A stretch of DNA of 64,000 nucleotides, from assembly GCF_001425945.1 (NCBI RefSeq), contig NZ_LMEB01000001.1:434001-498000 (forward strand). Direction: 5' to 3'. The position numbers and the translations under genes are program-made. The stretch is from Brevundimonas sp. Root1279. GTDB taxonomy: Bacteria > Pseudomonadota > Alphaproteobacteria > Caulobacterales > Caulobacteraceae. The first letter of the stretch is position 1. Every line of letters starts with the position of its first letter. This document shows positions 24,560 to 32,581 of this stretch, piece by piece. Below the pieces are notes generated by a model, which was not told where the DNA came from, made no database searches, and worked only from the letters and a program-made list of their open reading frames with translations.

Positions 24560-24859
24560 CTACTGGTTGCCCTTGGTGTCGGCCTGGGTCTCGGCCTTCT
24601 GCTCGTCGGCCTTCTGGGCCAGCTTGTCGGTGGCCTCGTCGACCTCCTGAGCCGCTTCGCCGGCGCCGGCGGCGATGGCCGAGCCGACCTGGGAGGCCTC
24701 TTCCTTGATCGCCGAGCCGGCGTCTTCGGCCTTTTCGCCGGTGGTTTCGGCAGCCTGGTTGGCGTCAGCCTGGGCGTTGTCCTGCTCGGCCTGGGTGCAG
24801 GCGGCGGCGCCCAGCGAAACGGCGGAGAGGGCGGCGAGGGTGAGGGTGCGGATGCGCAT
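24560..24859 (-). CDS. Small Ala/Glu-rich lipoprotein, hypothetical
   Basis: A 99-residue predicted lipoprotein (MRIRTLTLAALSAVSLGAAAC lipobox). The mature part is Ala/Glu/Gln/Lys-rich with heptad-like spacing (EKAEDAGSAIKEEASQVGSA), so it is probably an extended helix. The ATG at 24859 is chosen over the longer frame because it starts the signal sequence directly. Function unknown; periplasmic side of a membrane is inferred. It is convergent with tlpA, 10 bases away. Confidence 0.7.
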   Translation of the reverse strand: MRIRTLTLAALSAVSLGAAACTQAEQDNAQADANQAAETTGEKAEDAGSAIKEEASQVGSAIAAGAGEAAQEVDEATDKLAQKADEQKAETQADTKGNQ

Positions 24860-24982
24860 GGGAGGGCCCCTTTCAGCGTTGAACCTTGGCGGTAACGTCC
24901 CCGCGGCCGGCCGGTTGCAGGGGCTTCCGTCCCGCCGCAGCCGTGTTATCAAATCGCGCGAAGGTCTTTCCGGGAGGAACTC

Positions 24983-25327
24983 ATGACGCGTACCCAGACC
25001 GCCATCTCCGCCGCCCTGGCCCTGTCCCTGATCGCGGGCTCGGCCCTCGCCCAGGCGCGCACGCCGACCATGCCGTCGGCTCCGGGGCCGGGCGCTCTGG
25101 TCAACGCCTACTCCGGCCGCGACATCACGGATTTCGAGCGCAACCGCGCCGACATGACCCGCCAGCGGGAGGAAGCCGAAGAGGCCGATCCGGAACGCGT
25201 CGCCCTCGCGGATCGCGTGGCCGCACTGGTCGCCGAAGGCAAATGCCGTGAGGCCCGGCAGATGGCCAACGACGCGGGCGACCGCCAGATGGCCCTGCGC
25301 GTGCGGCAGACCTGCCGCGCCAGCTGA
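24983..25327 (+). CDS. Small secreted hypothetical protein
   Basis: A 114-residue protein with a signal peptide (MTRTQTAISAALALSLIAGSALAQA) and a good ribosome-binding site (GGGAGGAACTC before the ATG). The mature part is charged and mostly helical, with a C-terminal pair of cysteines (KCREARQ ... RQTC) about 27 residues apart. The family is not recognised. It faces away from the small lipoprotein and converges on the next gene. Confidence 0.65.
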   Translation: MTRTQTAISAALALSLIAGSALAQARTPTMPSAPGPGALVNAYSGRDITDFERNRADMTRQREEAEEADPERVALADRVAALVAEGKCREARQMANDAGDRQMALRVRQTCRAS

Positions 25328-25369
25328 CGTCGACCGGGCGCCGGCGCCCGATGCGCGGGCGCTCGGGCG

Positions 25370-26338
25370 TTACTCGCCTTGGGCGTCCGCCCGCGCCACG
25401 TCGCGGGTGATCAGCCGCTGCATGCCGGCGGCGATCTCACGTTCCTGGAACTGGCGGGTCGGGCGGCCCGTCGCCGAGCTGTACAGCGATCGAAGGTAGT
25501 TCCAGTCCCAGGACGTCAGCGACGCGCTGGTAGGTTGGTCGGAGAACAGCGACAGGATGCTGGGGAAGCCGGCGGCCTGGGTCTCGGGGTCGATCTCGGT
25601 CAGGATCACCATCGCCACATAGTCCGCCAGAGCCCCGGGCGACGTATCGCCCAGCCTGGACGTATCCACGATCAGCAGCGCCTGCTGCAGGTCGACGCGC
25701 ATCCCGGAGTTCAGGCGCGACATGCGGGCGACCTGGATCTGGGGGACGTCGTATTCCGCGCTTTCGGGCGGCGGCGTGACGACCGTGACCATCTGCACCG
25801 GGTTTCCGGTCAAGGCCTCGACGTCCTGGCTCAGGTGCCACCAGCGAACCGGGCGGTCCTTGGTGACGAAGGCCTCGAGGGCGGCGCGCCCCAATTGCGG
25901 GCCGCGCGTCGGCGGGGTGAAGGAGGTGGGGTTGTTCTCGACCAGCGATTTCGCGACGGTGGATCCGTCGTTCGTGAAGAAGACCAGGACATTCGCCCGG
26001 CAGCCGGGACCGTCGACCTTGGCGCCGACCTGCACGGCGACCTGCGCCACATGGTCGATGAAGGGTTCTGCATAGTCGCGCCGAACATTGGCGGTGCCGA
26101 TGCACAGCGGGGTGTTCCACCGCGCCATCAGCCTGCGCCGGGGCCCGCCTCCGATCTCGGCGACGAAGTCCTTGAGTCGCTCCACGGTCGCCGGCGCGCC
26201 CTCGACGACGACATCGCCGAGCGTGGTCTCCGACTGAACGGGCGCGGATTGCGGCGCGGTAGGGACAGGATCCTGCGGGGTCTGAACCGCCACCGCCTGC
26301 ATCAGAGCCAAGGCCGCGATCACAGCAGTTGCAGACAT
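25370..26338 (-). CDS. Secreted hypothetical protein
   Basis: A 322-residue protein with a signal peptide (MSATAVIAALALMQAVAVQT). The ATG at 26338 is preferred over an in-frame GTG two codons upstream because GGGGA lies at the right distance. The mature region has two cysteines about 34 residues apart (TPLCIGTAN; GPGCRANVLV) and a C-terminus rich in LTSWDWNYLRSLYSS. I recall similar uncharacterised proteins in Caulobacterales, but no function is known. Confidence 0.65.
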   Translation of the reverse strand: MSATAVIAALALMQAVAVQTPQDPVPTAPQSAPVQSETTLGDVVVEGAPATVERLKDFVAEIGGGPRRRLMARWNTPLCIGTANVRRDYAEPFIDHVAQVAVQVGAKVDGPGCRANVLVFFTNDGSTVAKSLVENNPTSFTPPTRGPQLGRAALEAFVTKDRPVRWWHLSQDVEALTGNPVQMVTVVTPPPESAEYDVPQIQVARMSRLNSGMRVDLQQALLIVDTSRLGDTSPGALADYVAMVILTEIDPETQAAGFPSILSLFSDQPTSASLTSWDWNYLRSLYSSATGRPTRQFQEREIAAGMQRLITRDVARADAQGE

Positions 26339-26443
26339 AAGCACGTTCCCCGACAGTACAGGCTCAACCTATAAGAGTGGGTTCCGACGCGTGTCAAACT
26401 ACGGTGACGCTTGGTCGGGGGAGAGGCGCGATGTCCAGGGTGG

Positions 26444-26460
26444 TGTGGCGGCTGGGGGCG
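26444..26460. repeat. Partial copy of the tRNA 3' end (possible attachment-site remnant)
   Basis: TGTGGCGGCTGGGGGCG matches 27604-27620 (TGTGGTGGCTGGGGGCG, the 3' end of the tRNA as seen on the plus strand) at 16 of 17 bases, in the same orientation. The two copies bracket the lower-GC patch. This is the pattern left by integration at a tRNA 3' end, although no integrase is present. Confidence 0.4.
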
Positions 26461-26520
26461 ACTACAGGCTTGGACCCAGATTCAGGGCGCCGCAGCTGAA
26501 GGTCGAATGCCGATGCCCAA

Positions 26521-26544
26521 GTCCGCTTTCGACCCGTTGCGGAC
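26521..26544. repeat. Short palindromic element, copy 1 of 3
   Basis: GTCCGC and GCGGAC separated by a 12-base spacer (TTTCGACCCGTT). It lies 11 bases after the stop of the small gene at 26556 (minus strand). The same hexamers, spacing and a CCC-containing spacer recur at 27045 and 27467. Confidence 0.75.
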
Positions 26545-26555
26545 ATTGACTGCGC

Positions 26556-27008
26556 CTACCCTGTTGAGCCTTTGACAGGAAACCGCAGAAGAATTTCACG
26601 GCACCCGCGAATGATCGCGGGAAGGTAGGATTGGTCGAACCCGAAGTGGAAGGAGTGCCGCTGCGACAGGTGATCCGGAGTGGCTTCGACATAGACCGCG
26701 ATCTGCCCCACGGAGTTCATCTCAAGGGTAGCTTTGATAGCCGGTTCGATGGGCGCGAGTGCCGCCCTTCCCCGCAACTCTTTCGACATGGCTTCGATTT
26801 CGGTGAGGAAAGAAGCAACTTCGTCGGTGCGCAGCCAAGGCCCTCTTAACTCAACCGATGAGCCGGGGGCTTCGACCCTTGCACGAATGACGAGCCAGTT
26901 GCCGTCCCAGTAGTCATCGTCGGCCGGGCGTTCTCGGCTTTCGACCCAAAGGGATAGCCCGCCCAGCCTCAGGTCCGGTTCGTTATCATCAGCGAAAGCG
27001 TCGGTCAT
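26556..27008 (-). CDS. WapI-like immunity-family protein (orphan), lower GC
   Basis: A 150-residue soluble protein. The features LGGLSLWVESR, DDYWDGNWL and the C-terminal FDQSYLPAIIRGCREIL match my memory of the WapI-type immunity family, proteins that neutralise contact-dependent toxins. No toxin gene is nearby, so this would be an orphan immunity or a domesticated relative. GC is about 53%, well below the surrounding sequence. Palindromic elements follow its stop and precede its start. The family call is by eye. Confidence 0.55.
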   Translation of the reverse strand: MTDAFADDNEPDLRLGGLSLWVESRERPADDDYWDGNWLVIRARVEAPGSSVELRGPWLRTDEVASFLTEIEAMSKELRGRAALAPIEPAIKATLEMNSVGQIAVYVEATPDHLSQRHSFHFGFDQSYLPAIIRGCREILLRFPVKGSTG

Positions 27009-27044
27009 GCTTAGAGCTTACGGCGTCGAGCCACACCGGCAAAC

Positions 27045-27068
27045 ATCCGCATTCCGCCCCTAGCGGAC
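27045..27068. repeat. Short palindromic element, copy 2 of 3
   Basis: ATCCGC and GCGGAC around a 12-base spacer (ATTCCGCCCCTA). The conserved GTTCA that follows overlaps the stop codon of the minus-strand gene ending at 27071. The left arm has one mismatch to the other copies. Confidence 0.72.
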
Positions 27069-27070
27069 GT

Positions 27071-27427
27071 TCAGAGGTGTGTCTCTGCTTCTCGAAGCAT
27101 CTGGTCGAGAACTTCGCTGGTTACTTTCTTTAGGTCCTCGAAAGCCGGGGCGGTAGCTCTTTGGTCGCCGTTACCTTCACCGCTGATCCGGACGCCTCGG
27201 TCAGTCTTGGACAGCGTGAAGACGAACGGCATCGCCGGGTTGCCCGGAGCCGAGACCACGATCAGCGTCAAGTGGTCCGCACATCCGTAAGTCAGCCATT
27301 CTGTCCCACCGAACGAGCGTTGTATGGCTCCCGCCATACATTGAAGGGAATCCGGCGCGACGTGCCGATCCTGCTGGACGGGCGAAGTTAGCAGGGCCAG
27401 TGCGAACAACGGCGTAATTATCGACAT
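27071..27427 (-). CDS. Small secreted hypothetical protein, lower GC
   Basis: A 118-residue protein with an N-terminal signal-like segment (MSIITPLFALALLTSPVQQ). The mature part carries two cysteines (SLQCMAGAI; TYGCADHL), probably disulfide-linked. Not recognised. It lies in the lower-GC patch beside the tRNA, with palindromic elements on both sides, and its stop codon is inside one of them. Confidence 0.5.
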   Translation of the reverse strand: MSIITPLFALALLTSPVQQDRHVAPDSLQCMAGAIQRSFGGTEWLTYGCADHLTLIVVSAPGNPAMPFVFTLSKTDRGVRISGEGNGDQRATAPAFEDLKKVTSEVLDQMLREAETHL

Positions 27428-27466
27428 GCTTGGATATCCCCCCGCGTCCAGAATGCCTGATGGAAA

Positions 27467-27490
27467 GTCCGCTATCCACCCTTAGCGGAC
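27467..27490. repeat. Short palindromic element, copy 3 of 3
   Basis: GTCCGC and GCGGAC around the 12-base spacer TATCCACCCTTA, then GTTCA as in copy 2. It lies between the small secreted gene and the tRNA. Confidence 0.75.
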
Positions 27491-27603
27491 GTTCAAAGTG
27501 TCTTCTCGACGGCACGTATCGGCGATGGGCTTGCCGGGGTGATGTGGGTGTAAACATGCCGCCCGGGCGGGTCCGGCAACTTATTGTTTTAACTAACAAA
27601 AGC

Positions 27604-27620
27604 TGTGGTGGCTGGGGGCG
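27604..27620. repeat. tRNA 3'-end copy of the 17-base direct repeat
   Basis: The 17 bases that include the encoded CCA and the 3' acceptor strand of the tRNA. They recur with one mismatch at 26444-26460. The A/T-rich stretch just left of it (27580-27600) marks the edge of the lower-GC patch. Confidence 0.4.
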
Positions 27621-27682
27621 GGCTCGAACCGCCGACCTGTGGGTTATGAATCCACCGCTCTAACCAGCTGAGCTACCCAGCC
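27606..27682 (-). tRNA. tRNA with CAT anticodon (probably elongator Met)
   Basis: A 77-nt tRNA with encoded CCA. Acceptor arms GGCTGGG and CCCAGCC pair perfectly, the D-arm is TAGCTCAGCTGGTTAGAGC, the anticodon loop is TTCATAA, and the T-arm is GGCGGTTCGAGCCCGCC. The anticodon stem GTGGA/CCCAC has one A-C mismatch next to the loop. A CAT anticodon can be elongator Met or, after lysidine modification, Ile; the acceptor stem here looks more like Met. It is not an initiator by its G1-C72 pair. Confidence 0.93.
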
Positions 27683-27866
27683 CCTCACGGGGTCCGGCGG
27701 GAACTGGTCTGTCCGCCGGAAGAGGCGTGCGTATAGACAGGGGCGCGACGGGATTCAAGTCGTCCGCTGACAGAGGCGATGCGCCGCATGGCTGGACTGG
27801 CCGAAGCGCGGAACGCTGGCTAGCCTTGACCGCTTTCAGACGCCGACTCCACGCCGGGAATTCCTC

Positions 27867-29099
27867 ATGAATCTGCTCGCTCTCGCCGCCTCCGCCTCGT
27901 TGCTGAGCCTGACCGCCGCCTGCGGGGTCGACGAGCAGGAGGGGCCCTCCGCCGCGGCGACCGGCGGGGCCCCGGTCGAGACCCGCCCCGCCAACGGCCG
28001 CGACCAGCGCCCGGTCTTCGAGGGCCAGACCCGCGCGCCGGCCGTGCGCACCCAGGCGGCGCTGGCGCACTCGGTGGTCGCCTCCGGTCTCGAGCATCCC
28101 TGGGGCCTGGCCCTGCTTCCGGACGGCCGCTGGCTGGTCACCGAACGGCCCGGCCGGATGCGGATCGTCGGCGCCGACGGGACGCTGGGCGAGCCGATCG
28201 CCGGCCTGCCGCGCGTCGACGCGCGCGGGCAGGGCGGCCTGCTGGACGTCATCGTCGGGCCGAGCTTCGCCCAGGACCGCCTGATTTACTGGAGCTATGC
28301 GGAGCCTCGCGAAGGCGGCAACGCCACCTCGGTGGCGCGCGGACGGCTTTCGGACGACGGGACGCGGGTGGAGACCGTCCAGGTCATCTTCCGCGCCCTG
28401 CCGATCTATGACGGCGACAAGCATTTCGGCTCCGCCCTGGCCTTCGACCGCAGCGGCCACCTGTTCGTCACCCTGGGCGAGCGCTCGGACAAGCCGATGC
28501 GGCCGCAGGCGCAGGACCTGGGCTCGCACATGGGCAAGACCATCCGCATCAACGCCGACGGCTCGATCCCGCAGGACAATCCGTTCGTCGGCCGCGCCGG
28601 CGCCCTGCCGGAGATCTGGTCGCTGGGCCACCGCAACATGCAGGGCGTCGCCATCGCCCCGGACGGCCAGGTCTGGACCGGCGAGCACGGCACGCGGGGC
28701 GGCGACGAGCTGAACCTCGACGAGGCGGGCAAGAACTACGGCTGGCCCGTCATCGCCTACGGCGTCGAATACGCCGGCGGGCCGATCAACGAGGGGATCA
28801 CCGCCCGCGAAGGCATGGAGCAGCCGGTCTACTACTGGGATCCGGTCATCGCGGCGGGGGGCATGACCTTCTACGACGGAGCCATGTTCCCCGGCTGGCG
28901 CGGCAATCTGCTGATCGGCGGCCTGGGCGGCAAGCACCTGGCCCGGCTGGTGATCGAGAACGGCCGCGTGGTCGGCGAGGAGCGGCTGCTGACCGACCTG
29001 GGCGAACGCATCCGCGACGTCGCGGTCGCATCCGACGGCGCGGTCTGGGTGATCACCGACGAGGGCGACGGCAAGCTGGTTCGGCTGGCGACACGCTAG
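27867..29099 (+). CDS. PQQ-dependent aldose sugar dehydrogenase family lipoprotein
   Basis: A 410-residue protein with a lipobox (LLSLTAAC) and a six-bladed propeller of the soluble glucose/aldose dehydrogenase (YliI) type. Expected motifs are present: EHPWGLALLPDG, GQGGLLDVIVGP, SLGHRNMQGVA and GEHGTRGGDELN. It would oxidise aldose sugars in the periplasm using PQQ; whether this host makes PQQ cannot be seen here. It is monocistronic and convergent with the ThrE genes; a 7-bp hairpin lies at the junction. Confidence 0.88.
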   Translation: MNLLALAASASLLSLTAACGVDEQEGPSAAATGGAPVETRPANGRDQRPVFEGQTRAPAVRTQAALAHSVVASGLEHPWGLALLPDGRWLVTERPGRMRIVGADGTLGEPIAGLPRVDARGQGGLLDVIVGPSFAQDRLIYWSYAEPREGGNATSVARGRLSDDGTRVETVQVIFRALPIYDGDKHFGSALAFDRSGHLFVTLGERSDKPMRPQAQDLGSHMGKTIRINADGSIPQDNPFVGRAGALPEIWSLGHRNMQGVAIAPDGQVWTGEHGTRGGDELNLDEAGKNYGWPVIAYGVEYAGGPINEGITAREGMEQPVYYWDPVIAAGGMTFYDGAMFPGWRGNLLIGGLGGKHLARLVIENGRVVGEERLLTDLGERIRDVAVASDGAVWVITDEGDGKLVRLATR

Positions 29100-29115
29100 G
29101 CGGTCTCGACCGCCT
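29098..29115. terminator. Short hairpin between convergent genes
   Basis: AGGCGGT-CTCG-ACCGCCT, a perfect 7-bp stem directly overlapping the dehydrogenase stop and reaching the stop of the convergent exporter gene. No T-tract, so terminator activity is uncertain. Confidence 0.35.
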
Positions 29116-29597
29116 CAGACGCTCACGGACTTGCCGTCGCCGCGCCGGATCAGCCGGACGATCGCCACGCCCGCGCCCATCCCTACGGCGATGGCCAGGG
29201 ATGTGGCGAAGACCTTTCCGAGGTTGGAGGTCAACGACAGCGAGGCTTCCGCGAGCTCGGCCCCCTCCGCTGTCGAGACCTGCATGAGGGCGAAGATCAG
29301 GCCGAACATGGCCGACGATGCGCCCAGGGGCAGGGCGCCGCAGATCAGCACCACAGGCGAGACGGCCTGGCGGCGGGTGAGGGCTGCGGCGACGAGCACC
29401 ACCACCAGGGCGGCGAGGACGGTGGCCCGGATCAGATCGAGATCCGACGCCATGGCGATGTCCTTCACACAGCGGCCGATGAAGCCGCAGGCGGCGCAGG
29501 CCAGCAGGTTGCGGGCGGGGGCGGTGAGCGTGACGCCCAGGCCGGCGGCGACCCCCGCGGTCCAGACGCTGTGGGTCAGGATGAGGGCGGGGTCCAC
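29115..29597 (-). CDS. Threonine/serine exporter, ThrE_2 (DUF3815) subunit
   Basis: A 160-residue hydrophobic protein with five membrane segments, beginning ALILTHSVWTAGVAAGLGVTL. This is the short C-terminal half (DUF3815/ThrE_2) of ThrE-type exporters, encoded separately. The neighbour three bases upstream encodes the DUF1212 half. Together they probably form a two-part carrier for Thr/Ser or other small metabolites. Confidence 0.82.
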   Translation of the reverse strand: MDPALILTHSVWTAGVAAGLGVTLTAPARNLLACAACGFIGRCVKDIAMASDLDLIRATVLAALVVVLVAAALTRRQAVSPVVLICGALPLGASSAMFGLIFALMQVSTAEGAELAEASLSLTSNLGKVFATSLAIAVGMGAGVAIVRLIRRGDGKSVSV

Positions 29598-29600
29598 GGC

Positions 29601-30356
29601 TCACCCTCCGCCCAGGACAAGGTTGTGCGCGATGGCGATGGTGAGCCCGACCACCAGGAACAGGAAGGCCGCGTTGAGCATCCGCTCCATCCCAATGAAC
29701 AGGTGGCGATGCGAGATCATGTCGATGAAGCCGTTGATCAGCGGGAGGCCGGGGACGAGGTAGAGGATCGACCCGAGCAGGACGGTGGCCTGGTCCTGGC
29801 TGAAGCCCAGGCGGAGGCCCCCGGCGCCGATGAGCGAGGACAGCAGCCCGCAGATGAGGGTGATGGGCGCGACGGTGACGCCGCGGCCCTGGAGCTGGAT
29901 GCGGACCAGCTGACCCACGGCGGCGGCGGTGAAGGCGACGGCCGAGGCGCCCAGGTCGAGGGTCCCCGGGATCTGTGCGAAACAGGCCGCGGTCGCGGCG
30001 GCGACCAGGATCGTCAGCCACGGGCGATAGGGCGATCGCAGGTGCTGGATGCGCGCGACCTCGGTTTCGATCTCCGCAGGCGACACCTCCCCTCGGGCGG
30101 CCCGCTCGCCCAGCACCGCCACCTCCGAGGCCCGGTACAGGTTTATGCCGATCTGGCCCACGGGGCGGACCACGGTGGCGAGCTTGCCCTCGGTCTTCTG
30201 GGTCGCAGCGATGAAGTCGAGCCGCCAGACGACGGATTCGACGTCCTGTCGGAAGGCCTTGATGATGTTGGCGAAGCTTCGCTCGGCGGCCGGCGTCGAT
30301 CCGCCGCTGCGCATCACCAGCAGGGCCGCGTCCAGGGCGATCTCGATGGGCCGCAT
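29601..30356 (-). CDS. Threonine/serine exporter, ThrE (DUF1212) subunit
   Basis: A 251-residue protein: a soluble N-terminal domain (residues about 1-110, with ALDAALLVMRSGGSTPAAERS) and five membrane helices. This is the DUF1212 half of ThrE. The ATG at 30356 is chosen over a GTG 57 bases upstream because the extra residues are not typical of the family. It precedes the small DUF3815 subunit by three bases. Confidence 0.82.
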   Translation of the reverse strand: MRPIEIALDAALLVMRSGGSTPAAERSFANIIKAFRQDVESVVWRLDFIAATQKTEGKLATVVRPVGQIGINLYRASEVAVLGERAARGEVSPAEIETEVARIQHLRSPYRPWLTILVAAATAACFAQIPGTLDLGASAVAFTAAAVGQLVRIQLQGRGVTVAPITLICGLLSSLIGAGGLRLGFSQDQATVLLGSILYLVPGLPLINGFIDMISHRHLFIGMERMLNAAFLFLVVGLTIAIAHNLVLGGG

Positions 30357-30476
30357 GGCTGACCTGTGGCTGACGTCGCGGCAGTTCTGCGCCGCCCGCC
30401 CGGGGCCGCCCACCGGGCGCTTCCCTGAAACGCCCCGGCGATAGACCTGAGACGCCGGCGTCGCAGAGCGCCGCCG

Positions 30477-31682
30477 TCAGGCCGGCATGCGGAAGGTGAA
30501 GCGGGTCTCGGCGGAGTCGGAAGCGACTTCGAGGACGCCGCCATGGGCCGCGGCGATCTGGCTGGCGATGTAGAGGCCCAGTCCCAGCCCCTCGCGGACC
30601 TGGCCCGGTCCGAGACGCTTGAACGGCTTGAACAGGTCCGCCCGCGCCGAGGGCGAGATCGGCGCGCCCTGATTGGTCACCGACAGTTCGAACCCGTCGG
30701 CGTCGCTCACCGCCCGCACCCGCACTTCGCCGTCGGGGGAGCCGTGGGTCAGGGCGTTGGCCAGCAGGTTGGACAGCAGTTGCCCGATGCGATCGGGATC
30801 GCAGGCCACCGGCCGGGCGAGGGCGAAGTCGGTGCGGATGGCGCGCCCGCCCTGGGCCGACCTCAGCTCGCCGACGACCTGCTCCAGCGTGTGGCCCAGC
30901 TGGACGCCGGTCTGCGCATTCAGGGGCAGCCCCCCTCCGAGGCGGCCGCGGGCGAAGTCGAGCACGTCGTTGATCAGCCGGCCCATGCGCAAGGCGCTGA
31001 CGCGCATCTGGTCGACGACCTTGGCGGCGCGGGGGTCCAGGTCCTCGCGTTTTAGCATCTCGGTCCCGGCCTGGATGGCGGCGAGCGGATTGCGCAGGTC
31101 GTGGCCGAGGACGGCGATGAACTGGTCGCGCAGCTCGGCGGCCGTCCGCTCGTCGACGAGGTCCGCCTGGGAGCGCGCCAGGCGCTCGTCGGCGTCCAGC
31201 TGGGCGGCGATCAACGCCGCGAAGAGTTCGAAGGTCTGGATCGTCTCGGGCTTGGAGACGCGGTGCGGGCGCGGGTCGATGGCGCACAGGGTGCCGAAGA
31301 AGCTGCCGTCCGCCCGGATGATCGGCATCGAGATGTAGCTCTGCAGACCGTAGGTCAGCGGCGTGTGGTGCGTGGCGTAGCGGGGATCCTCCGCGGCGTG
31401 GTCGAAGACGATCACCTCGCGGGTGTCGCGGACCTCGTCGCACAGGGTGGTGCGCACCGGCAGTTCGCCGCCGACGCCGAGGCCGAAATCGATCTCATCG
31501 CGGACGGCGCAGGCGATCCAGCGGTCTTCGGTGACCCGCGCCACGGCGGCGAAACCCATGCCGGTCACCCGGCAGCAGACGTCGAGAATAGACGGTATGG
31601 CCTCGACGCGCGCGATCGCTGCGACGTCGGCCAACAGCCTGGCGTCTTTCTGTACGCTATCCGACAAAGGCCCCGCCGACAT
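30477..31682 (-). CDS. GAF-domain sensor histidine kinase
   Basis: A 401-residue soluble kinase with a GAF domain (residues about 25-170, with SYISMPIIRADGSFFGTLCAI) and a HisKA/HATPase core. The phospho-accepting histidine is in VLGHDLRNPLAA, the N box in LLSNLLANALTHG, and the G box in LGLGLYIASQIAAAHGG. No membrane segment and no receiver domain. No response regulator gene is adjacent, so its partner is elsewhere. It is 41 bases after dapD. Confidence 0.9.
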   Translation of the reverse strand: MSAGPLSDSVQKDARLLADVAAIARVEAIPSILDVCCRVTGMGFAAVARVTEDRWIACAVRDEIDFGLGVGGELPVRTTLCDEVRDTREVIVFDHAAEDPRYATHHTPLTYGLQSYISMPIIRADGSFFGTLCAIDPRPHRVSKPETIQTFELFAALIAAQLDADERLARSQADLVDERTAAELRDQFIAVLGHDLRNPLAAIQAGTEMLKREDLDPRAAKVVDQMRVSALRMGRLINDVLDFARGRLGGGLPLNAQTGVQLGHTLEQVVGELRSAQGGRAIRTDFALARPVACDPDRIGQLLSNLLANALTHGSPDGEVRVRAVSDADGFELSVTNQGAPISPSARADLFKPFKRLGPGQVREGLGLGLYIASQIAAAHGGVLEVASDSAETRFTFRMPA

Positions 31683-31723
31683 TTGACACTATAGGCAGCG
31701 TCGTCGCCGGAAAGAAACGGTCT

Positions 31724-32581
31724 CTAGTCCCGCAGCAGTTCGTTGACGCCGGTCTTGGCCCGGGTCTGGGCGTCGACGCGCTTGACGATGACGGCGCAAT
31801 ACAGGCTGGGGCCGCCATTCGGATCGGGCAGGGAGCCCGGCACCACGACCGAATAGGCCGGGACCTCGCCGCGGAAGACTTCGCCGGTGGCGCGGTCGAC
31901 GATCTTGGTCGAGGCCGACAGATAGACGCCCATGGCCAGGACCGCGCCTTCGCGCACGATGACGCCCTCGGCGACCTCGGCGCGGGCGCCGATGAAGCAG
32001 CCGTCCTCGATGATGGTCGGATTGGCCTGCAGCGGCTCCAGCACGCCGCCGATGCCGGCCCCGCCGGACAGGTGCACGTTCTTGCCGATCTGGGCGCACG
32101 ATCCGACCGTGGCCCAGGCGTCGACCATCGAGCCTTCATCGACGAAGGCGCCGATGTTCACGAACGACGGCATCAGCACGACGTTGCGGGCGATGTAGGC
32201 GCCCCGGCGGACGATCGAGCCGGGCACCGAGCGGAAGCCGGCGTCCTGGTAGTCGGTCGCCGTCCAGTCGCCGAACTTGTTCGGCACCTTGTCCCAGAAG
32301 GGACCGACGCCGGGAGCGTGGCTGGTCGGGCCGCGATCGCCGGCGCGCATGATCTGGTTGTCGTTCAGGCGGAAGGACAGCAGCACCGCCTTCTTGAGCC
32401 ACTGGTGGGTGGTCCAGACGCCGTCGGCGCCCCGCGAGGCGACGCGGGCTTCGCCGGAGTCCAGCAGGGCCAGGGCCTGTTCCACAGCGTGGCGTACCTC
32501 GCCGTGCGTGTTGGCCGAGACATTGGCCCGGTCTTCCCAAGCGGCCTCGATGACGGATTCGAGATGAGCCAGGTCGGTCAT
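31724..32581 (-). CDS. dapD: Tetrahydrodipicolinate N-succinyltransferase
   Basis: A 285-residue left-handed beta-helix enzyme. The hexapeptide repeats run from about residue 115 to 235 ([35 protein letters not shown]). It transfers succinate from succinyl-CoA in the lysine/DAP pathway. It overlaps the nucleotidase gene by ATGA and is in the same transcript as argB. With lysA elsewhere in the window, it supplies cell-wall DAP and lysine. Confidence 0.95.
   Translation of the reverse strand: MTDLAHLESVIEAAWEDRANVSANTHGEVRHAVEQALALLDSGEARVASRGADGVWTTHQWLKKAVLLSFRLNDNQIMRAGDRGPTSHAPGVGPFWDKVPNKFGDWTATDYQDAGFRSVPGSIVRRGAYIARNVVLMPSFVNIGAFVDEGSMVDAWATVGSCAQIGKNVHLSGGAGIGGVLEPLQANPTIIEDGCFIGARAEVAEGVIVREGAVLAMGVYLSASTKIVDRATGEVFRGEVPAYSVVVPGSLPDPNGGPSLYCAVIVKRVDAQTRAKTGVNELLRD

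Noticed and set aside
25335..25350. CGGGCGCC-GGCGCCCG palindrome as a terminator
   Set aside because: Perfect palindrome without loop and without T-tract; likely GC-rich coincidence between convergent genes.
26521..27490. Integron attC sites as an explanation of the palindromes
   Set aside because: The GTTRRRY core is not present (GTTCAGA/GTTCAAA follow), and spacing is fixed and short; no integrase is seen.
27430..27663. An open frame ending in GWGRARTADLWVMNPPL
   Set aside because: It reads through the antisense strand of the tRNA; such translated tRNA strings are a known false gene.
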